A program made the position numbers and the translations under genes. This document shows, piece by piece, positions 1 through 8,860 of a stretch of 64,000 nt of DNA. The stretch comes from Janibacter sp. DB-40 (GTDB taxonomy: Bacteria; Actinomycetota; Actinomycetes; Actinomycetales; Dermatophilaceae): the NCBI RefSeq assembly GCF_029510815.1, contig NZ_CP120360.1, positions 2,790,001-2,854,000 of the forward strand, given 5' to 3'. The notes beneath the pieces were generated by a model. That model worked only from the letters and a program-made list of their open reading frames with translations, had not been told where the DNA came from and did not search any database. Position 1 is the stretch's first letter. Each line of letters begins with the position of its first letter.

Positions 1-39
1 GCGAGCAAGCCTGCCGAGGGGCGGCGGCGGGTCTACCGG

Positions 40-3000
40 ATGAGCCGGATGGAGATGGAGCGCCACGGTCGCTGGCGCTCCCTCGTCCACACCCTCGTCG
101 TTGCCGCGGCCCTGCTCCTGCTGCAGTACCCCCTGCGCCAGGTCGCCGTCGGTGACTGGGACGCCACCGATGCCGTCGCCCGGGGGACCTCGGCCCGGCT
201 GAGCCTGCTCGTCGACGTCGCGCTGGTCGGCGCCTACCTCGCCGTGGCCTGGCGGGCGCTCGAGTTGCTGCTGGCCTGGAATCGACGCTCCGCGTGGCGA
301 AGGCCGGCCCAGGCCGCAGCCGGTGCCGTCGCGATCGGCGCGTGCCTCGACCTGGCCGAGAACCTCGCCCTGTGGCGCGAGACCGGGGCCCAGGGGTGGC
401 AGGGCGACCTGGCTGTCGCGTGGTCAGCTCCGAAGCTCGTGCTCGTGGTGAGCGGGCTCGGCGTACTGATGGCCCTCGGACGCTATGCGTGGTGGCGGTG
501 GCACCGGCGGCCACCCGACCCCGAGACCGAGCCCGAGGTGGTCCGGCAGCCGGAGCGCATCATCTCCTGCTCGGGCGGGGGTGTGCGCTCCGCGGCCTTC
601 TGCCTCGGAGGCCTGCAGGAGCTGAGCGATCAGCGCGTCGACGACGACCCGTCCAGTCCACGCGTGTACGACAGCGCCGACTACGTCGTGGGCGTCAGCG
701 GAGGCGGGTACATCGCCGCGGCCTTCCACGCGGTGCGCTGGCACTCGCATCCCAGCGATGCGGAGACGGGGGAAGTCGACGCGGATCGGGGGTGGGCCGA
801 GCTGGACCCCTACCAGTTCGCTCAGGAGTCCCCTGAGCTGCAGTGGCTGCGCCGCAACAGCAGGTACCTGCTCGACTCCGGCAGCAGCGCGCTCCAAGGA
901 CTGCTCTCGGTCCTCTTCGGCGTCGCGGTCAACCTCGTGCTGCTGACCGCCGTTCTCGGGGCAACCGCGTGGTTGCTCGGGTGGTACCTGGTCGCTTCCG
1001 GTGCGCTGACCGGCTGGCACAACACCGCCGCCCAGGCCCTGGGCTTCACGGACGGCCCGTGGGATGCGGTTCGATCCGTGTGGCTGGTCCCGGCCCTCGG
1101 GGTGCTGGCCTTCCTGCTCGGGAAGGTGGTGAGCAAGTTCGCCATCCTCCCGTACCGGGCGCAGACCGGGCTGCGGCGGCTCAGTGGTGCGCTCATCGTC
1201 GTCGGGACGCTGCTCATGGCACTGCTGCTGGGAGTGCCCGCCGCCCTGGCCGCGCTGCACAACTTCGCCGCGAGCAGTGGATCGGCGCTGGCCGGCCTGG
1301 TGCACGTCCTCGGTTTCGTCCCGGACGACGCATGCCTCGCGCAGCTCGCGGCGAACAACTCCGCCTGCGGTGTCTCGTCCGCCGGCCTGGCCACGACCGA
1401 GGCGGTCAACCAGCTCGAGGACAGGGGCACCGCGTCGGTGACCGAGCTGACCGCCGGAGGGGTGGCCGCCGTGGTCGCGGCCGTGTTGGCGGTGGCCAGG
1501 ACGGCTCGCAGCGCCCTCGGCGGTGAGGGCACCTCCGGCTCCATGCTTCGCGGCGTCATCAACAGGTTCTGGTCGAGGATCAAGGGCGTCGTGCTCCCGT
1601 GGGCGGCAGTGGCGCTGGTGGCCGTCGTGGTGCTCGTCCTCCTGCTGCGCTGGAGCGCGGCCCTGGTCGCATCGCCGGAGAACCTCGCCTCGTGGGACCT
1701 CGCGCTGGGCCTCGTCATCGCCGTGCTCGCCGTCTGCCTGCTCACCGACGCGAACCTGACCTCCCTGCACCGGTTCTACAAGGAGCGGCTCTCCTGGGCC
1801 TTCATCATCGAGCGCACCCCCGGCAGCGCCGGGCCGCTGCAGTACCGGAAGCCACTGCGGTTCTCCCAGTCGAGACCGCCCAGCCGTCGCAAGGGACCGC
1901 GTCTCGTGGCGTGCGCGGTGGCGAACATCAACGACCCCGGTGTCGTGCCGGTCGGCCGCGGCTGCACTCCCTTCGTCTTCGATGACTCACACATCGGGCT
2001 GACGGATCAGCAACTGCCCTCCGGGGCGGCACTGGTCCCCAGCCAGCTCTTCGAGTTCACCGCGGATCGTCGGTTCGAGGACGCCACGATCCCCGCGGCG
2101 ATGGCGATGAGCGGTGCGGCCTTCTCACCACTGGTCGGCAGGGAGAACGCCCGCGTCCGCCCGTACCGTCTGGTGCTGGCGCTGGGCAATGCCCGGCTCG
2201 GGGTGTGGTTGCCCAACCCGCTGTGGATCGACGAGCTCGCGGCCGTGCGACGCCTGGTCAAGACACGCAACACCGAGGAGACCCTGCGGGCCTGGTCCTG
2301 CCTGGGGCTGCCCGAGCGCAAGCGTCTGGTCACCACCTACCTCAACCAGGCAGACCAGAGGTGGCTGTGGGACCTCTTGCCGGACCCCTCCTCACCCGAA
2401 GCGGATGAGCGGGAGTACGCACGGCCCGAGGGCTGGCAACCCCCGGAGGCCGGAGAGGCTCGGCTGCGCGTACGCGGCTACAGAGTGGGTTACGCCTGCA
2501 TCAGCACGCTCGCAAAGCCGGGGCCGGGACGACTGCTCGCGGAGGCCTTCGGCCGCACCTCGGTCTACGACCGGCGGCTCTACATCACCGATGGCGGCCA
2601 CTACGACAACCTCGGCCTCGTCGAGGCACTGCGACGACGGCCCCGGGAGGTCATCGTGCTCGATGCCTCCTCCGACCCGGAGGACACCTTCCGGGCCCTC
2701 GGGCACGCCATCGCGACGGCACGCATGGACCTCGGCTGCGAGATCGACTTCGACCCCACGTCGATGTGCCGGGTGGCCGAGGCACGTTCAGCCGCAGCAT
2801 GGGGCAACGGGTCCTACCGTTTCGACGACGGCGCCACGGGGGTCATCCGTTTGGCCAAGGTGATCATGGTCAACGGGCTGCCCTGGGACGTCGAGGCCTA
2901 CTCCGGGCAGCATCCGCAGTTCCCGCGCACGAGCACCGGCGACCAGCTCTACGACGAGTTCGACCTCGAGGCCTACCGGGTCCTGGGCCGCGAAGTCACC

Positions 3001-3168
3001 AAGCAGCTGCTCGCCAACCCGCCGCAACCCCCGGCGCCTCCGGCGGCTGCGGCCACTGCCCCGGCAGCCGTGCTGGGCGCCGCCGTGGCCGTGGCCGGCC
3101 TCGCGATGAGCACTGGGCAGGAGGGGGAACAAACGGGTGAGACCGCCGGGTCGATCGAGTCCCCGTGA
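40..3168 (+). CDS. Large multi-pass membrane protein with a patatin-like phospholipase core
   Basis: A 1042-residue protein. The patatin elements are visible: a glycine-rich oxyanion loop (SGGGVRSAAFCLG, about residues 176-188), a GxSxG nucleophile elbow (GVSGGGY, about 219-225), and an Asp-Gly-Gly motif (ITDGGHYDNLGL, about 848-860). Patatins use this Ser-Asp dyad to hydrolyse acyl esters of lipids. About four hydrophobic segments precede the nucleophile. Roughly six more lie between the nucleophile and the aspartate (about 285-585), so the catalytic fold is interrupted by a membrane block. The C-terminus is Ala/Pro-rich with one further hydrophobic stretch. ATG at 40 follows a GAGGGG run; a second in-frame ATG at 49 is possible. 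It converges on a tRNA gene. Lipase activity is inferred; the substrate is unknown. Confidence 0.82.
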   Translation: MSRMEMERHGRWRSLVHTLVVAAALLLLQYPLRQVAVGDWDATDAVARGTSARLSLLVDVALVGAYLAVAWRALELLLAWNRRSAWRRPAQAAAGAVAIGACLDLAENLALWRETGAQGWQGDLAVAWSAPKLVLVVSGLGVLMALGRYAWWRWHRRPPDPETEPEVVRQPERIISCSGGGVRSAAFCLGGLQELSDQRVDDDPSSPRVYDSADYVVGVSGGGYIAAAFHAVRWHSHPSDAETGEVDADRGWAELDPYQFAQESPELQWLRRNSRYLLDSGSSALQGLLSVLFGVAVNLVLLTAVLGATAWLLGWYLVASGALTGWHNTAAQALGFTDGPWDAVRSVWLVPALGVLAFLLGKVVSKFAILPYRAQTGLRRLSGALIVVGTLLMALLLGVPAALAALHNFAASSGSALAGLVHVLGFVPDDACLAQLAANNSACGVSSAGLATTEAVNQLEDRGTASVTELTAGGVAAVVAAVLAVARTARSALGGEGTSGSMLRGVINRFWSRIKGVVLPWAAVALVAVVVLVLLLRWSAALVASPENLASWDLALGLVIAVLAVCLLTDANLTSLHRFYKERLSWAFIIERTPGSAGPLQYRKPLRFSQSRPPSRRKGPRLVACAVANINDPGVVPVGRGCTPFVFDDSHIGLTDQQLPSGAALVPSQLFEFTADRRFEDATIPAAMAMSGAAFSPLVGRENARVRPYRLVLALGNARLGVWLPNPLWIDELAAVRRLVKTRNTEETLRAWSCLGLPERKRLVTTYLNQADQRWLWDLLPDPSSPEADEREYARPEGWQPPEAGEARLRVRGYRVGYACISTLAKPGPGRLLAEAFGRTSVYDRRLYITDGGHYDNLGLVEALRRRPREVIVLDASSDPEDTFRALGHAIATARMDLGCEIDFDPTSMCRVAEARSAAAWGNGSYRFDDGATGVIRLAKVIMVNGLPWDVEAYSGQHPQFPRTSTGDQLYDEFDLEAYRVLGREVTKQLLANPPQPPAPPAAAATAPAAVLGAAVAVAGLAMSTGQEGEQTGETAGSIESP

Positions 3169-3176
3169 GAAGAAGA

Positions 3177-3250
3177 TGGAGCCGGTGACGGGAATCGAAC
3201 CCGCGTGTCCAGCTTGGGAAGCTGGCGCTCTACCATTGAGCTACACCGGC
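3177..3250 (-). tRNA. tRNA-Gly, anticodon CCC
   Basis: Read on the minus strand, the gene starts GCCGGTGTAGCTCAATGG and folds as a cloverleaf. The 7-bp acceptor stem is GCCGGTG paired with CACCGGC. The anticodon stem CCAGC/GCTGG encloses the loop TTCCCAA, giving anticodon CCC. The T-arm has the usual GGTTCGATTCC. The 3' CCA is encoded (TGG at 3177-3179 on the plus strand) after discriminator T. It reads GGG codons, which a GC-rich genome uses often. Confidence 0.97.
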
Positions 3251-3336
3251 GCGGTTGCGCAGGCGCCATGCTAACCCACGTCGCCGGCCGATCCGGCACC
3301 CGGGTCTCGAGGCGCCCACGCGGCGCGTGTGACCGA

Positions 3337-3364
3337 GCTCGCTGAGCGAACTCACACCTCGACC
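3337..3364 (+). repeat. Copy 1 of a dispersed repeat (GCGAACTCACACCTC family)
   Basis: The stretch containing GCTCGCTG, GCGAACTCACACCTC and then GACC recurs twice between the VWA protein and the MFS gene (37623-37664 and 37692-37733). All three copies are intergenic. Function unknown; it looks like a short interspersed element. Confidence 0.6.
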
Positions 3365-3516
3365 GACGTGGGCGGGCGCATCCACTCCCTTCGAGGCTCC
3401 GGCCGTGGGCGGCCTCCGCACCTCAGGGAACGCGCACGCACGGCATGTGCGTCACGTCACCGCCCCTTTGCTTGCTCGCGCAAGCGTCTACAGGTGAAGA
3501 TGAGAAGGACCGTCGG

Positions 3517-3530
3517 TAAGCGAACGCTTA
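3517..3530. promoter_or_regulatory. Candidate operator upstream of fadE
   Basis: TAAGCG-AA-CGCTTA is a perfect inverted repeat 57-70 bp upstream of the fadE start. TetR-family acyl-CoA-responsive repressors often bind dyads of this size upstream of beta-oxidation genes. The regulator is not in the window, so its identity is inference. Confidence 0.45.
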
Positions 3531-3586
3531 GCGACGCCTCCAACGCCGGCCACACCGGCACTCGATCGACATGACCAGGAGCCATC

Positions 3587-5458
3587 ATGGGTCACTACAA
3601 GAGCAACCTCCGCGACCTGGAGTTCAACCTCTTCGAGGTCTTCGGTCGCGGTGAGGTCCTGGGCCAGGGTCCGTACGAGGCCGTGGACGCCGACACCGCG
3701 CGCGAGATGCTCAAGGAGTACTCGCGCCTGGCCGAGAACGAGCTCGCCGAGTCCTTCGCCGACGCCGACCGCAACCCGCCGGTCTTCGACCCGCAGACCC
3801 ACTCGGTCGCCATGCCCGAGTCCTTCAAGAAGTCCTTCCAGGCCTACAAGGACTCCGGCTTCTGGTCCCTGGACGTCCCGGAGGAGCTCGACGGCACCGT
3901 CGCTCCCCCGTCGCTGCGCTGGGCGATGAACGAGCTCGTCCTCGGCGCCAACCCGGCCATCGGGATGTTCGGCGCCAGCTACTCCTTCGCCAACCTGCTC
4001 TACCTGCTCGGCACCCCCGACCAGAAGAAGTTGGCCAAGTGGATCGTCGACAACCACTGGCACTGCACCATGGTCCTCACCGAGCCCGACGCCGGCTCCG
4101 ACGTGGGCGCCGGCCGCACGAAGGCCACCGACAACGGCGACGGCACCTGGAACATCGAGGGCGTCAAGCGCTTCATCACCTCGGCCGAGTCCGACATGAG
4201 CGACAACATCATCCACTTCGTCCTCGCCCGCCCCGAGGGTGCCGGCCCCGGCACCAAGGGCCTGAGCCTCTACATCGTCTCCAAGTACGACGTCGACCTC
4301 GAGACCGGTGAGCTCGGCGAGCGCAACGGCGCCTACGTCACCAACGTCGAGCACAAGATGGGGCTGAAGGTCTCCACGACCTGCGAGGTGACCTTCGGCG
4401 AGAAGCACGCCGCCGTCGGCACCCTCTTCGGCGGGGTCCACGACGGCATCGCGCAGATGTTCCGCGTCATCGAGAACGCCCGCATGCTCGTCGGCACGAA
4501 GGCCATCGCCACCCTCTCGACGGGGTACCTCAACGCGCTCGAGTACGCCAAGGAGCGTGTCCAGGGAGCCGACCTGACCACGCCCGCCAAGGACGCCCCG
4601 CGCGTGACCATCACCCACCACCCGGACGTGCGGCGGTCCCTGATGCTGCAGAAGTCCTACGCCGAGGGCCTGCGCGCGCTCATCGCCTTCACCTCCAGCC
4701 AGCAGGACACCGTCGACGTCCAGCAGCGCGAGACCGGCTCGGAGGAGATCGCGGACGAGACCCCCGCCGCGATGGCCAACCGCGTCAACGACCTGCTGCT
4801 GCCGATCGTCAAGGGCCTGGGCTCCGAGCGCGCCTGGACGCTGCTGGGCACCGAGTCGCTGCAGACCTTCGGTGGTTCCGGCTTCCTGCAGGAGTACCCG
4901 ATCGAGCAGTACGTCCGCGACGCGAAGATCGACACCCTCTACGAGGGCACGACCGCGATCCAGGGCATGGACTTCTTCTTCCGCAAGATCGTGCGCGACA
5001 ACGGCCAGGCGCTGGGTCACCTCGCGATGCAGATCCAGGAGTTCGCCCAGGACGTCGATGCGCAGGGTGGCGCCCTGAAGGTCGAGCGCGAGCTGCTGGC
5101 CAAGGGCCTGGAGGACGTCCAGGGCATCCTCGGCGCGATGTTCCAGGCGCTGATGGCCTCCGACCCCAAGCAGGAGGGCTCGGACATCACCAACATCTAC
5201 AAGGTCGGGCAGAACACCTCCCGCCTGCTGCTCGGCGCCGGCGACCTCGTCGTCGGCTGGCTGCTCCTGCGCCAGGCCGCCGTCGCGACCGAGGCCCTGC
5301 AGGGCGAGGTCTCCGCGGCGGACAAGGACTTCTACACCGGCAAGATCGCCGCGGCGAGCTTCTTCGCCAAGAACGTCCTGCCCCGCCTGGCCTCCGAGAA
5401 GGCCATCGCCGAGGCGACCGACAACTCCCTCATGGAGGTGCCCGAGTCGGCCTTCTGA
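3587..5458 (+). CDS. fadE: Acyl-CoA dehydrogenase, long FadE-type
   Basis: A 623-residue flavoprotein of the long acyl-CoA dehydrogenase class, larger than the roughly 380-residue standard form and with the usual extra C-terminal domain. It should catalyse the first, alpha-beta dehydrogenation step of fatty-acid beta-oxidation using FAD. Visible motifs are [14 protein letters not shown] (about residues 163-176, substrate/FAD contact), [19 protein letters not shown] in the C-terminal half, and the catalytic-glutamate segment [14 protein letters not shown] (about 450-463). ATG at 3587 follows AGGAG with a 5-base spacer. It is a single-gene transcription unit with a candidate operator upstream and a strong palindromic terminator 17 bp downstream. 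Exact chain-length preference cannot be read from sequence. Confidence 0.9.
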   Translation: MGHYKSNLRDLEFNLFEVFGRGEVLGQGPYEAVDADTAREMLKEYSRLAENELAESFADADRNPPVFDPQTHSVAMPESFKKSFQAYKDSGFWSLDVPEELDGTVAPPSLRWAMNELVLGANPAIGMFGASYSFANLLYLLGTPDQKKLAKWIVDNHWHCTMVLTEPDAGSDVGAGRTKATDNGDGTWNIEGVKRFITSAESDMSDNIIHFVLARPEGAGPGTKGLSLYIVSKYDVDLETGELGERNGAYVTNVEHKMGLKVSTTCEVTFGEKHAAVGTLFGGVHDGIAQMFRVIENARMLVGTKAIATLSTGYLNALEYAKERVQGADLTTPAKDAPRVTITHHPDVRRSLMLQKSYAEGLRALIAFTSSQQDTVDVQQRETGSEEIADETPAAMANRVNDLLLPIVKGLGSERAWTLLGTESLQTFGGSGFLQEYPIEQYVRDAKIDTLYEGTTAIQGMDFFFRKIVRDNGQALGHLAMQIQEFAQDVDAQGGALKVERELLAKGLEDVQGILGAMFQALMASDPKQEGSDITNIYKVGQNTSRLLLGAGDLVVGWLLLRQAAVATEALQGEVSAADKDFYTGKIAAASFFAKNVLPRLASEKAIAEATDNSLMEVPESAF

Positions 5459-5474
5459 TTCGACACACCCCGAG

Positions 5475-5514
5475 CGAAGGGGGCTGACCACCGGCCGGTG
5501 GTCAGCCCCCTTCG
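5475..5514. terminator. Perfect 40-bp palindrome, bidirectional terminator
   Basis: Two 20-bp arms are exact reverse complements, starting CGAAGGGGGCTGACC. It lies between the stop of fadE and the stop of the convergent glycosyltransferase, the right place for a shared terminator. There is no long T-tract. A near copy of the design ends the glycan island at 25697-25749. Confidence 0.8.
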
Positions 5515-5560
5515 TCGTGCTCTGCGGCTCCCTCTCACAGCGCCCGTCGATGGAGGTGCG

Positions 5561-6403
5561 TCACCAGCCTCCTTTGCCGTGGAAGGCTCGACGCACCCCC
5601 TTGACCAGGTTGCGTCGCCGGAATCGCCACCCGAAGTACTCCCGAAGATCCAAGGACGCCTTCTGGACGGCGATCGCGGACTCGTGCTCCTGTTGCGCCC
5701 AGTCCGCCACGGTGGTGATGCCCAGGTTTCGGGCGGTCAACGGCATCCGACGACGGAAGGCCTCGTCGTCGACCAGGCGTGTGTGGGGAGAGCGAGGATC
5801 GTCCATGTTCTCTTCGCGCAGGAACGGGTACAGCCAACCGTTGACTGCTCCACGACAGGCCAGCTCGATGCAGTACCGCGTGAAGGATTGACCTTCTCGG
5901 AGCAGTCCTTGGCGGTGGACGAGGGTCCGCGGCAGAAGGTAGCCACTGCCCTGAACCCAGTGATTGCGCAGGAGGCTGACGCCGCCGGCGAAATGCTGGA
6001 CCTTGCGCTCAGCAAGTTCCGGGACGAAGTCCTCGTCACGGAAACGCCAGCACCCCACCGCACCGAACTCGGGGTTGGCACCGTGCGCTGCCCGCAACCG
6101 CTCGATCCACCCGGGCTCGGGGAGGCAGTCGTCATCCACCTTGGACACGAACGCGCCATCTCCCTCGGCCCACAACCAGTTCGTGGGAGCCGTCAGCCGA
6201 ACATTCTCCCGGCTGTGATGGAAGCGGTGGACTCGGGGATCCCCGGCGTAGGAACGGGCCACCTCGAGCGTCTCCTCATCCATACCGTTGTGCCACAACC
6301 ACACACGGGTGGCTTCGTCGCAGGTGTCGAGGAGGTGCGGGAGGGACTTCCTCAGATAACTCGCGTCGTTGTAGGAGATCATCAGGACATCAACGGTCGA
6401 CAC
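5561..6403 (-). CDS. Family 2 glycosyltransferase
   Basis: A 280-residue protein with a GT-A fold beginning VDVLMISYNDASYL, followed by the acidic metal/nucleotide-sugar motif KVDDDCLPEPGW (about residues 100-111). It should transfer a sugar from an activated donor at the cytoplasmic face of the membrane. GTG at 6403 was chosen because the GT core starts four codons later and a GGTGGA ribosome-binding site lies just upstream; an in-frame ATG at 6478 would add 25 residues of low-complexity sequence. It is transcribed away from the Wzz gene, so the 198 bp between them should hold divergent promoters. Acceptor and donor unknown. Confidence 0.8.
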   Translation of the reverse strand: MSTVDVLMISYNDASYLRKSLPHLLDTCDEATRVWLWHNGMDEETLEVARSYAGDPRVHRFHHSRENVRLTAPTNWLWAEGDGAFVSKVDDDCLPEPGWIERLRAAHGANPEFGAVGCWRFRDEDFVPELAERKVQHFAGGVSLLRNHWVQGSGYLLPRTLVHRQGLLREGQSFTRYCIELACRGAVNGWLYPFLREENMDDPRSPHTRLVDDEAFRRRMPLTARNLGITTVADWAQQEHESAIAVQKASLDLREYFGWRFRRRNLVKGVRRAFHGKGGW

Positions 6404-6601
6404 CGATCCACCATAGGCCGCGCAGCGGGCTCCTCGGGGCATGACGAGGACCGAAGGGCGGCGTGCAGGCCGCCGCACAGTGGAACCCCCGCTCCGTCCT
6501 TCACCCGCCTAAGATGGAACACGGCGGATGTCTCGAGTCCGTGACGCCCCGGGGACGGCATGGGGATGGCATCACGAGGCGGTCGAGAAGGGGGAGAGTG
6601 C

Positions 6602-7333
6602 ATGGATGTTTGGCGAATCACCGTGGCCCTGCTGCGGCGTTGGTACGTGTTCATCCCGCTGCTGGCCCTGAGCGGGTGGGGCGCAGTGATGGTCGGTCAG
6701 GGAGTGCGGCCGGAGTATGCGGTCGAGGCCACCGCGGTCCTCGTCGCAGGTCCCGGGGCAAGCGACGTCGACGGCCCCTACGGGGGGAGGGAGAGCACCA
6801 GCGAGGTGCTGGCCATCGTGCTGGACAGCGCAGCGTCCCGGGACCTCGTGGAGAAGCAGGGACTGGAGCGGGACTACGAGATCGAGACCCAAGAACGCAG
6901 CAGCATCATCCGGCTGGACGTCCTGAGCGACTCGGAGAGCGTGGGTACGCAGACCCTTGCGACGGTGCTCCAGATGAGCGAGCAGGAGCTGGCAGCGCGA
7001 CAGGACAAGGCGGGCATCCGACCGAACGCCCAGATCTCGCTCCAGGTCCTGCAGCAGCCTGCAGTAGACGAAGTGGTGGAGACGGGAAAGATGCGCAACA
7101 TGGCCATCGTCGGGGTCATCGGCGCTGCGTTCTCGTTGCTGATCACGCTGCTCTTCGACGACATCATGGGGCTCCTGCGGCGACGGTTGAGCCGTCGGCG
7201 GGAACGCCGACCCCAACCTGCAACCTCGGCCTCAGAGATGCCGGAAGCGGCGGGGGTCGACCCTTCGGAGACCTCGGCCTCGGATGCGCCTGTGCCGGAT
7301 TATGCACCGGCACCGAGCCGCAGCAAGACATGA
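6602..7333 (+). CDS. Wzz/YveK-like polysaccharide copolymerase
   Basis: A 243-residue membrane protein with the two-helix layout of chain-length determinant proteins: helix 1 near residues 13-33 (WYVFIPLLALSGWGAVMV) and helix 2 near residues 163-185 (MAIVGVIGAAFSLLITLLF), with an extracytoplasmic domain between. Such proteins set polymer length with a Wzy polymerase. There is no fused tyrosine-kinase domain and the roughly 50-residue cytoplasmic tail is Arg/Pro-rich. ATG at 6602 was chosen because helix 1 follows directly and GGGGGAGAG lies upstream; an earlier in-frame ATG at 6560 is less likely. First gene of the plus-strand glycan operon. Confidence 0.8.
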   Translation: MDVWRITVALLRRWYVFIPLLALSGWGAVMVGQGVRPEYAVEATAVLVAGPGASDVDGPYGGRESTSEVLAIVLDSAASRDLVEKQGLERDYEIETQERSSIIRLDVLSDSESVGTQTLATVLQMSEQELAARQDKAGIRPNAQISLQVLQQPAVDEVVETGKMRNMAIVGVIGAAFSLLITLLFDDIMGLLRRRLSRRRERRPQPATSASEMPEAAGVDPSETSASDAPVPDYAPAPSRSKT

Positions 7334-7354
7334 GCGCAGATCCGGTGATCCACC

Positions 7355-8854
7355 GTGGCCGATGAGCAGCGCGAAGTCGAGCTCTGGAAGCCGGTCCTGC
7401 TCCACACCCCCACCTCGATCCGACGAGCTCGACGTGACTGGAAACCCACCCTCGTCCGCGGCCAGCTCATCACCTCCTTCGGCCTCCTCGCTGGCTTCAT
7501 GGTTCTGCAGTTCCTCATCCCGGCGCGTCTCGTCATCGGGGGGATGGGGGCGGTCGGACGGCCGCCCGTCGCCATCGGACTCCTGCTGGCCTTCATCTGG
7601 GCAGTCTCCGCCGTCCGTCCGCACCAGCTGCCCCCGGGCAGGCAGCCGATCCGGTGGATCCTGGGCGTCTTCCTGCTCGTGCAGCTGGTCGGGCTGGTCG
7701 TCGGCCTGGACCGCCTTCCCTCCGCAGCCCAAGTCAGCTCGGCCTACCGCTGGCTCATCCTGGTCGTCGCCATGTCGGGTGTGGCCCTGGCCGTCACGGA
7801 CGGCATCCGAACACGCGACGAGCTCGACCGTCTGCTGCGCCTCCTCGTGGCGTCAACCGCTGTCATGTCCGTGGTGGGGGTGCTGCAATTCTTCGGGGTC
7901 GTCGACCTGACGACGTACATCCGGGTCCCGGGGCTCAACATGAACCAGGAGCTGGTCGGGATCGGGGCTCGGGGTGATCTGGAGTTCGCCCGGGTCGCAG
8001 GGACAGCTGCCCACTACATCGAGTTCGGAGTCGTGCTGGCCCTCGTCCTGCCGGTCGCCCTGCACTACGCCCTCTTCTCCCCACCCGGCCGGATACTGGT
8101 GTGGAACTGGTGCGCTGTCGTCATCATCGCCTTGGGCATCCCCATGTCCATCTCGCGATCGGCCGTCGTGACCACGATCGTGGCGATGGGCATGATGGCC
8201 ATCGTCTGGCCCTGGCGCCAGCGCTACAACGCGTTGGTGCTCGCAGTGCTGGCCACCGCCGTCTTCCACGTCCTCAATCGCGGAGTCCTGGGCACCATCA
8301 AGGCCCTCTTCACGAATGTCGAGAATGACCCGAGCGTTCAGGACCGAATCGAGCGCACGGCCATCGTGATGGACATGTGGGACAGGCGCCCCATCTTCGG
8401 GTGGGGCGCCGGGATGGTCACACCCGAAGAGTTTCTCCTGCTGGACAACCAGTTCTACGTGTTCCTTCTGGCCGGCGGCGTCATCGCGGTACTCGCCTTC
8501 GTCCTGCTCTTCTTCGTGCCCTACCTCCTCGGTCGCAGCGTCCGCCTTCGCGGCCGGGATCAAGAAACTCGGCACCTGGGGCACGCCCTGGCCGTGACGA
8601 TGCCGGCGGCGATCGTCGCCAGCGGGACATTCGACTCGTTCTACTTCACCACCTTCGTCGGCGTCATGTACGTCCTGATCGGTGCAATGGGGGCCCTGTG
8701 GCGGCTCGACGGCACGGCCTGGACCCGTCCGCTGGTCGTCTCCGATCCCGGCGACAGGTTGGTCGCCACTCCCCTCTTCGCGGATGTGCGTGCGCGTCTG
8801 CTCCGGGCGTGGCGAGCGACCGCCCCACCCGCTGGCCCCCGTGGAAGGGGGTGA
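7355..8854 (+). CDS. O-antigen polymerase/ligase-like membrane protein (Wzy/WaaL type)
   Basis: A 499-residue polytopic protein with about 11-12 hydrophobic segments. The Wzy_C-type signature is present: a helix with ISRSAVVTTIV, a large loop, then RPIFGWGAGM and DNQFYVFLLAGG (about residues 344-375). Proteins of this family polymerise or ligate lipid-linked oligosaccharide repeats on the outer face of the membrane. The GTG start at 7355 lies 21 bp after the Wzz gene, and the adjacency fits a Wzx/Wzy-type pathway. Polymerase versus ligase cannot be told from sequence. Confidence 0.8.
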   Translation: MADEQREVELWKPVLLHTPTSIRRARRDWKPTLVRGQLITSFGLLAGFMVLQFLIPARLVIGGMGAVGRPPVAIGLLLAFIWAVSAVRPHQLPPGRQPIRWILGVFLLVQLVGLVVGLDRLPSAAQVSSAYRWLILVVAMSGVALAVTDGIRTRDELDRLLRLLVASTAVMSVVGVLQFFGVVDLTTYIRVPGLNMNQELVGIGARGDLEFARVAGTAAHYIEFGVVLALVLPVALHYALFSPPGRILVWNWCAVVIIALGIPMSISRSAVVTTIVAMGMMAIVWPWRQRYNALVLAVLATAVFHVLNRGVLGTIKALFTNVENDPSVQDRIERTAIVMDMWDRRPIFGWGAGMVTPEEFLLLDNQFYVFLLAGGVIAVLAFVLLFFVPYLLGRSVRLRGRDQETRHLGHALAVTMPAAIVASGTFDSFYFTTFVGVMYVLIGAMGALWRLDGTAWTRPLVVSDPGDRLVATPLFADVRARLLRAWRATAPPAGPRGRG

Positions 8855-8860
8855 GTCCCG

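Larger units (their letters stand above)
3251..3586. other. Intergenic region upstream of fadE, no gene seen
   Basis: This 336-bp gap between the tRNA-Gly 5' end and the acyl-CoA dehydrogenase holds one copy of a dispersed repeat (3337-3364), a perfect 14-bp inverted repeat near its right end (3517-3530), and the AGGAG ribosome-binding site at 3577-3581. Short open frames here lack ribosome-binding sites and homology, so none is called. The promoters of the tRNA (minus) and fadE (plus) should both lie here, but no clear -35/-10 pair was found. Confidence 0.6.

Noticed and set aside
424..1770. Long open frames on the minus strand and in other frames across the patatin-like gene
   Set aside because: Composition is His/Arg/Gly-rich shadow coding typical of high-GC DNA; no domain is recognisable and the plus-strand gene is complete.
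3488..5491. A 667-codon minus-strand frame opposite fadE
   Set aside because: It mirrors the strong third-position GC bias of fadE and has low-complexity Val/Leu/Asp/Gly content with no family resemblance.
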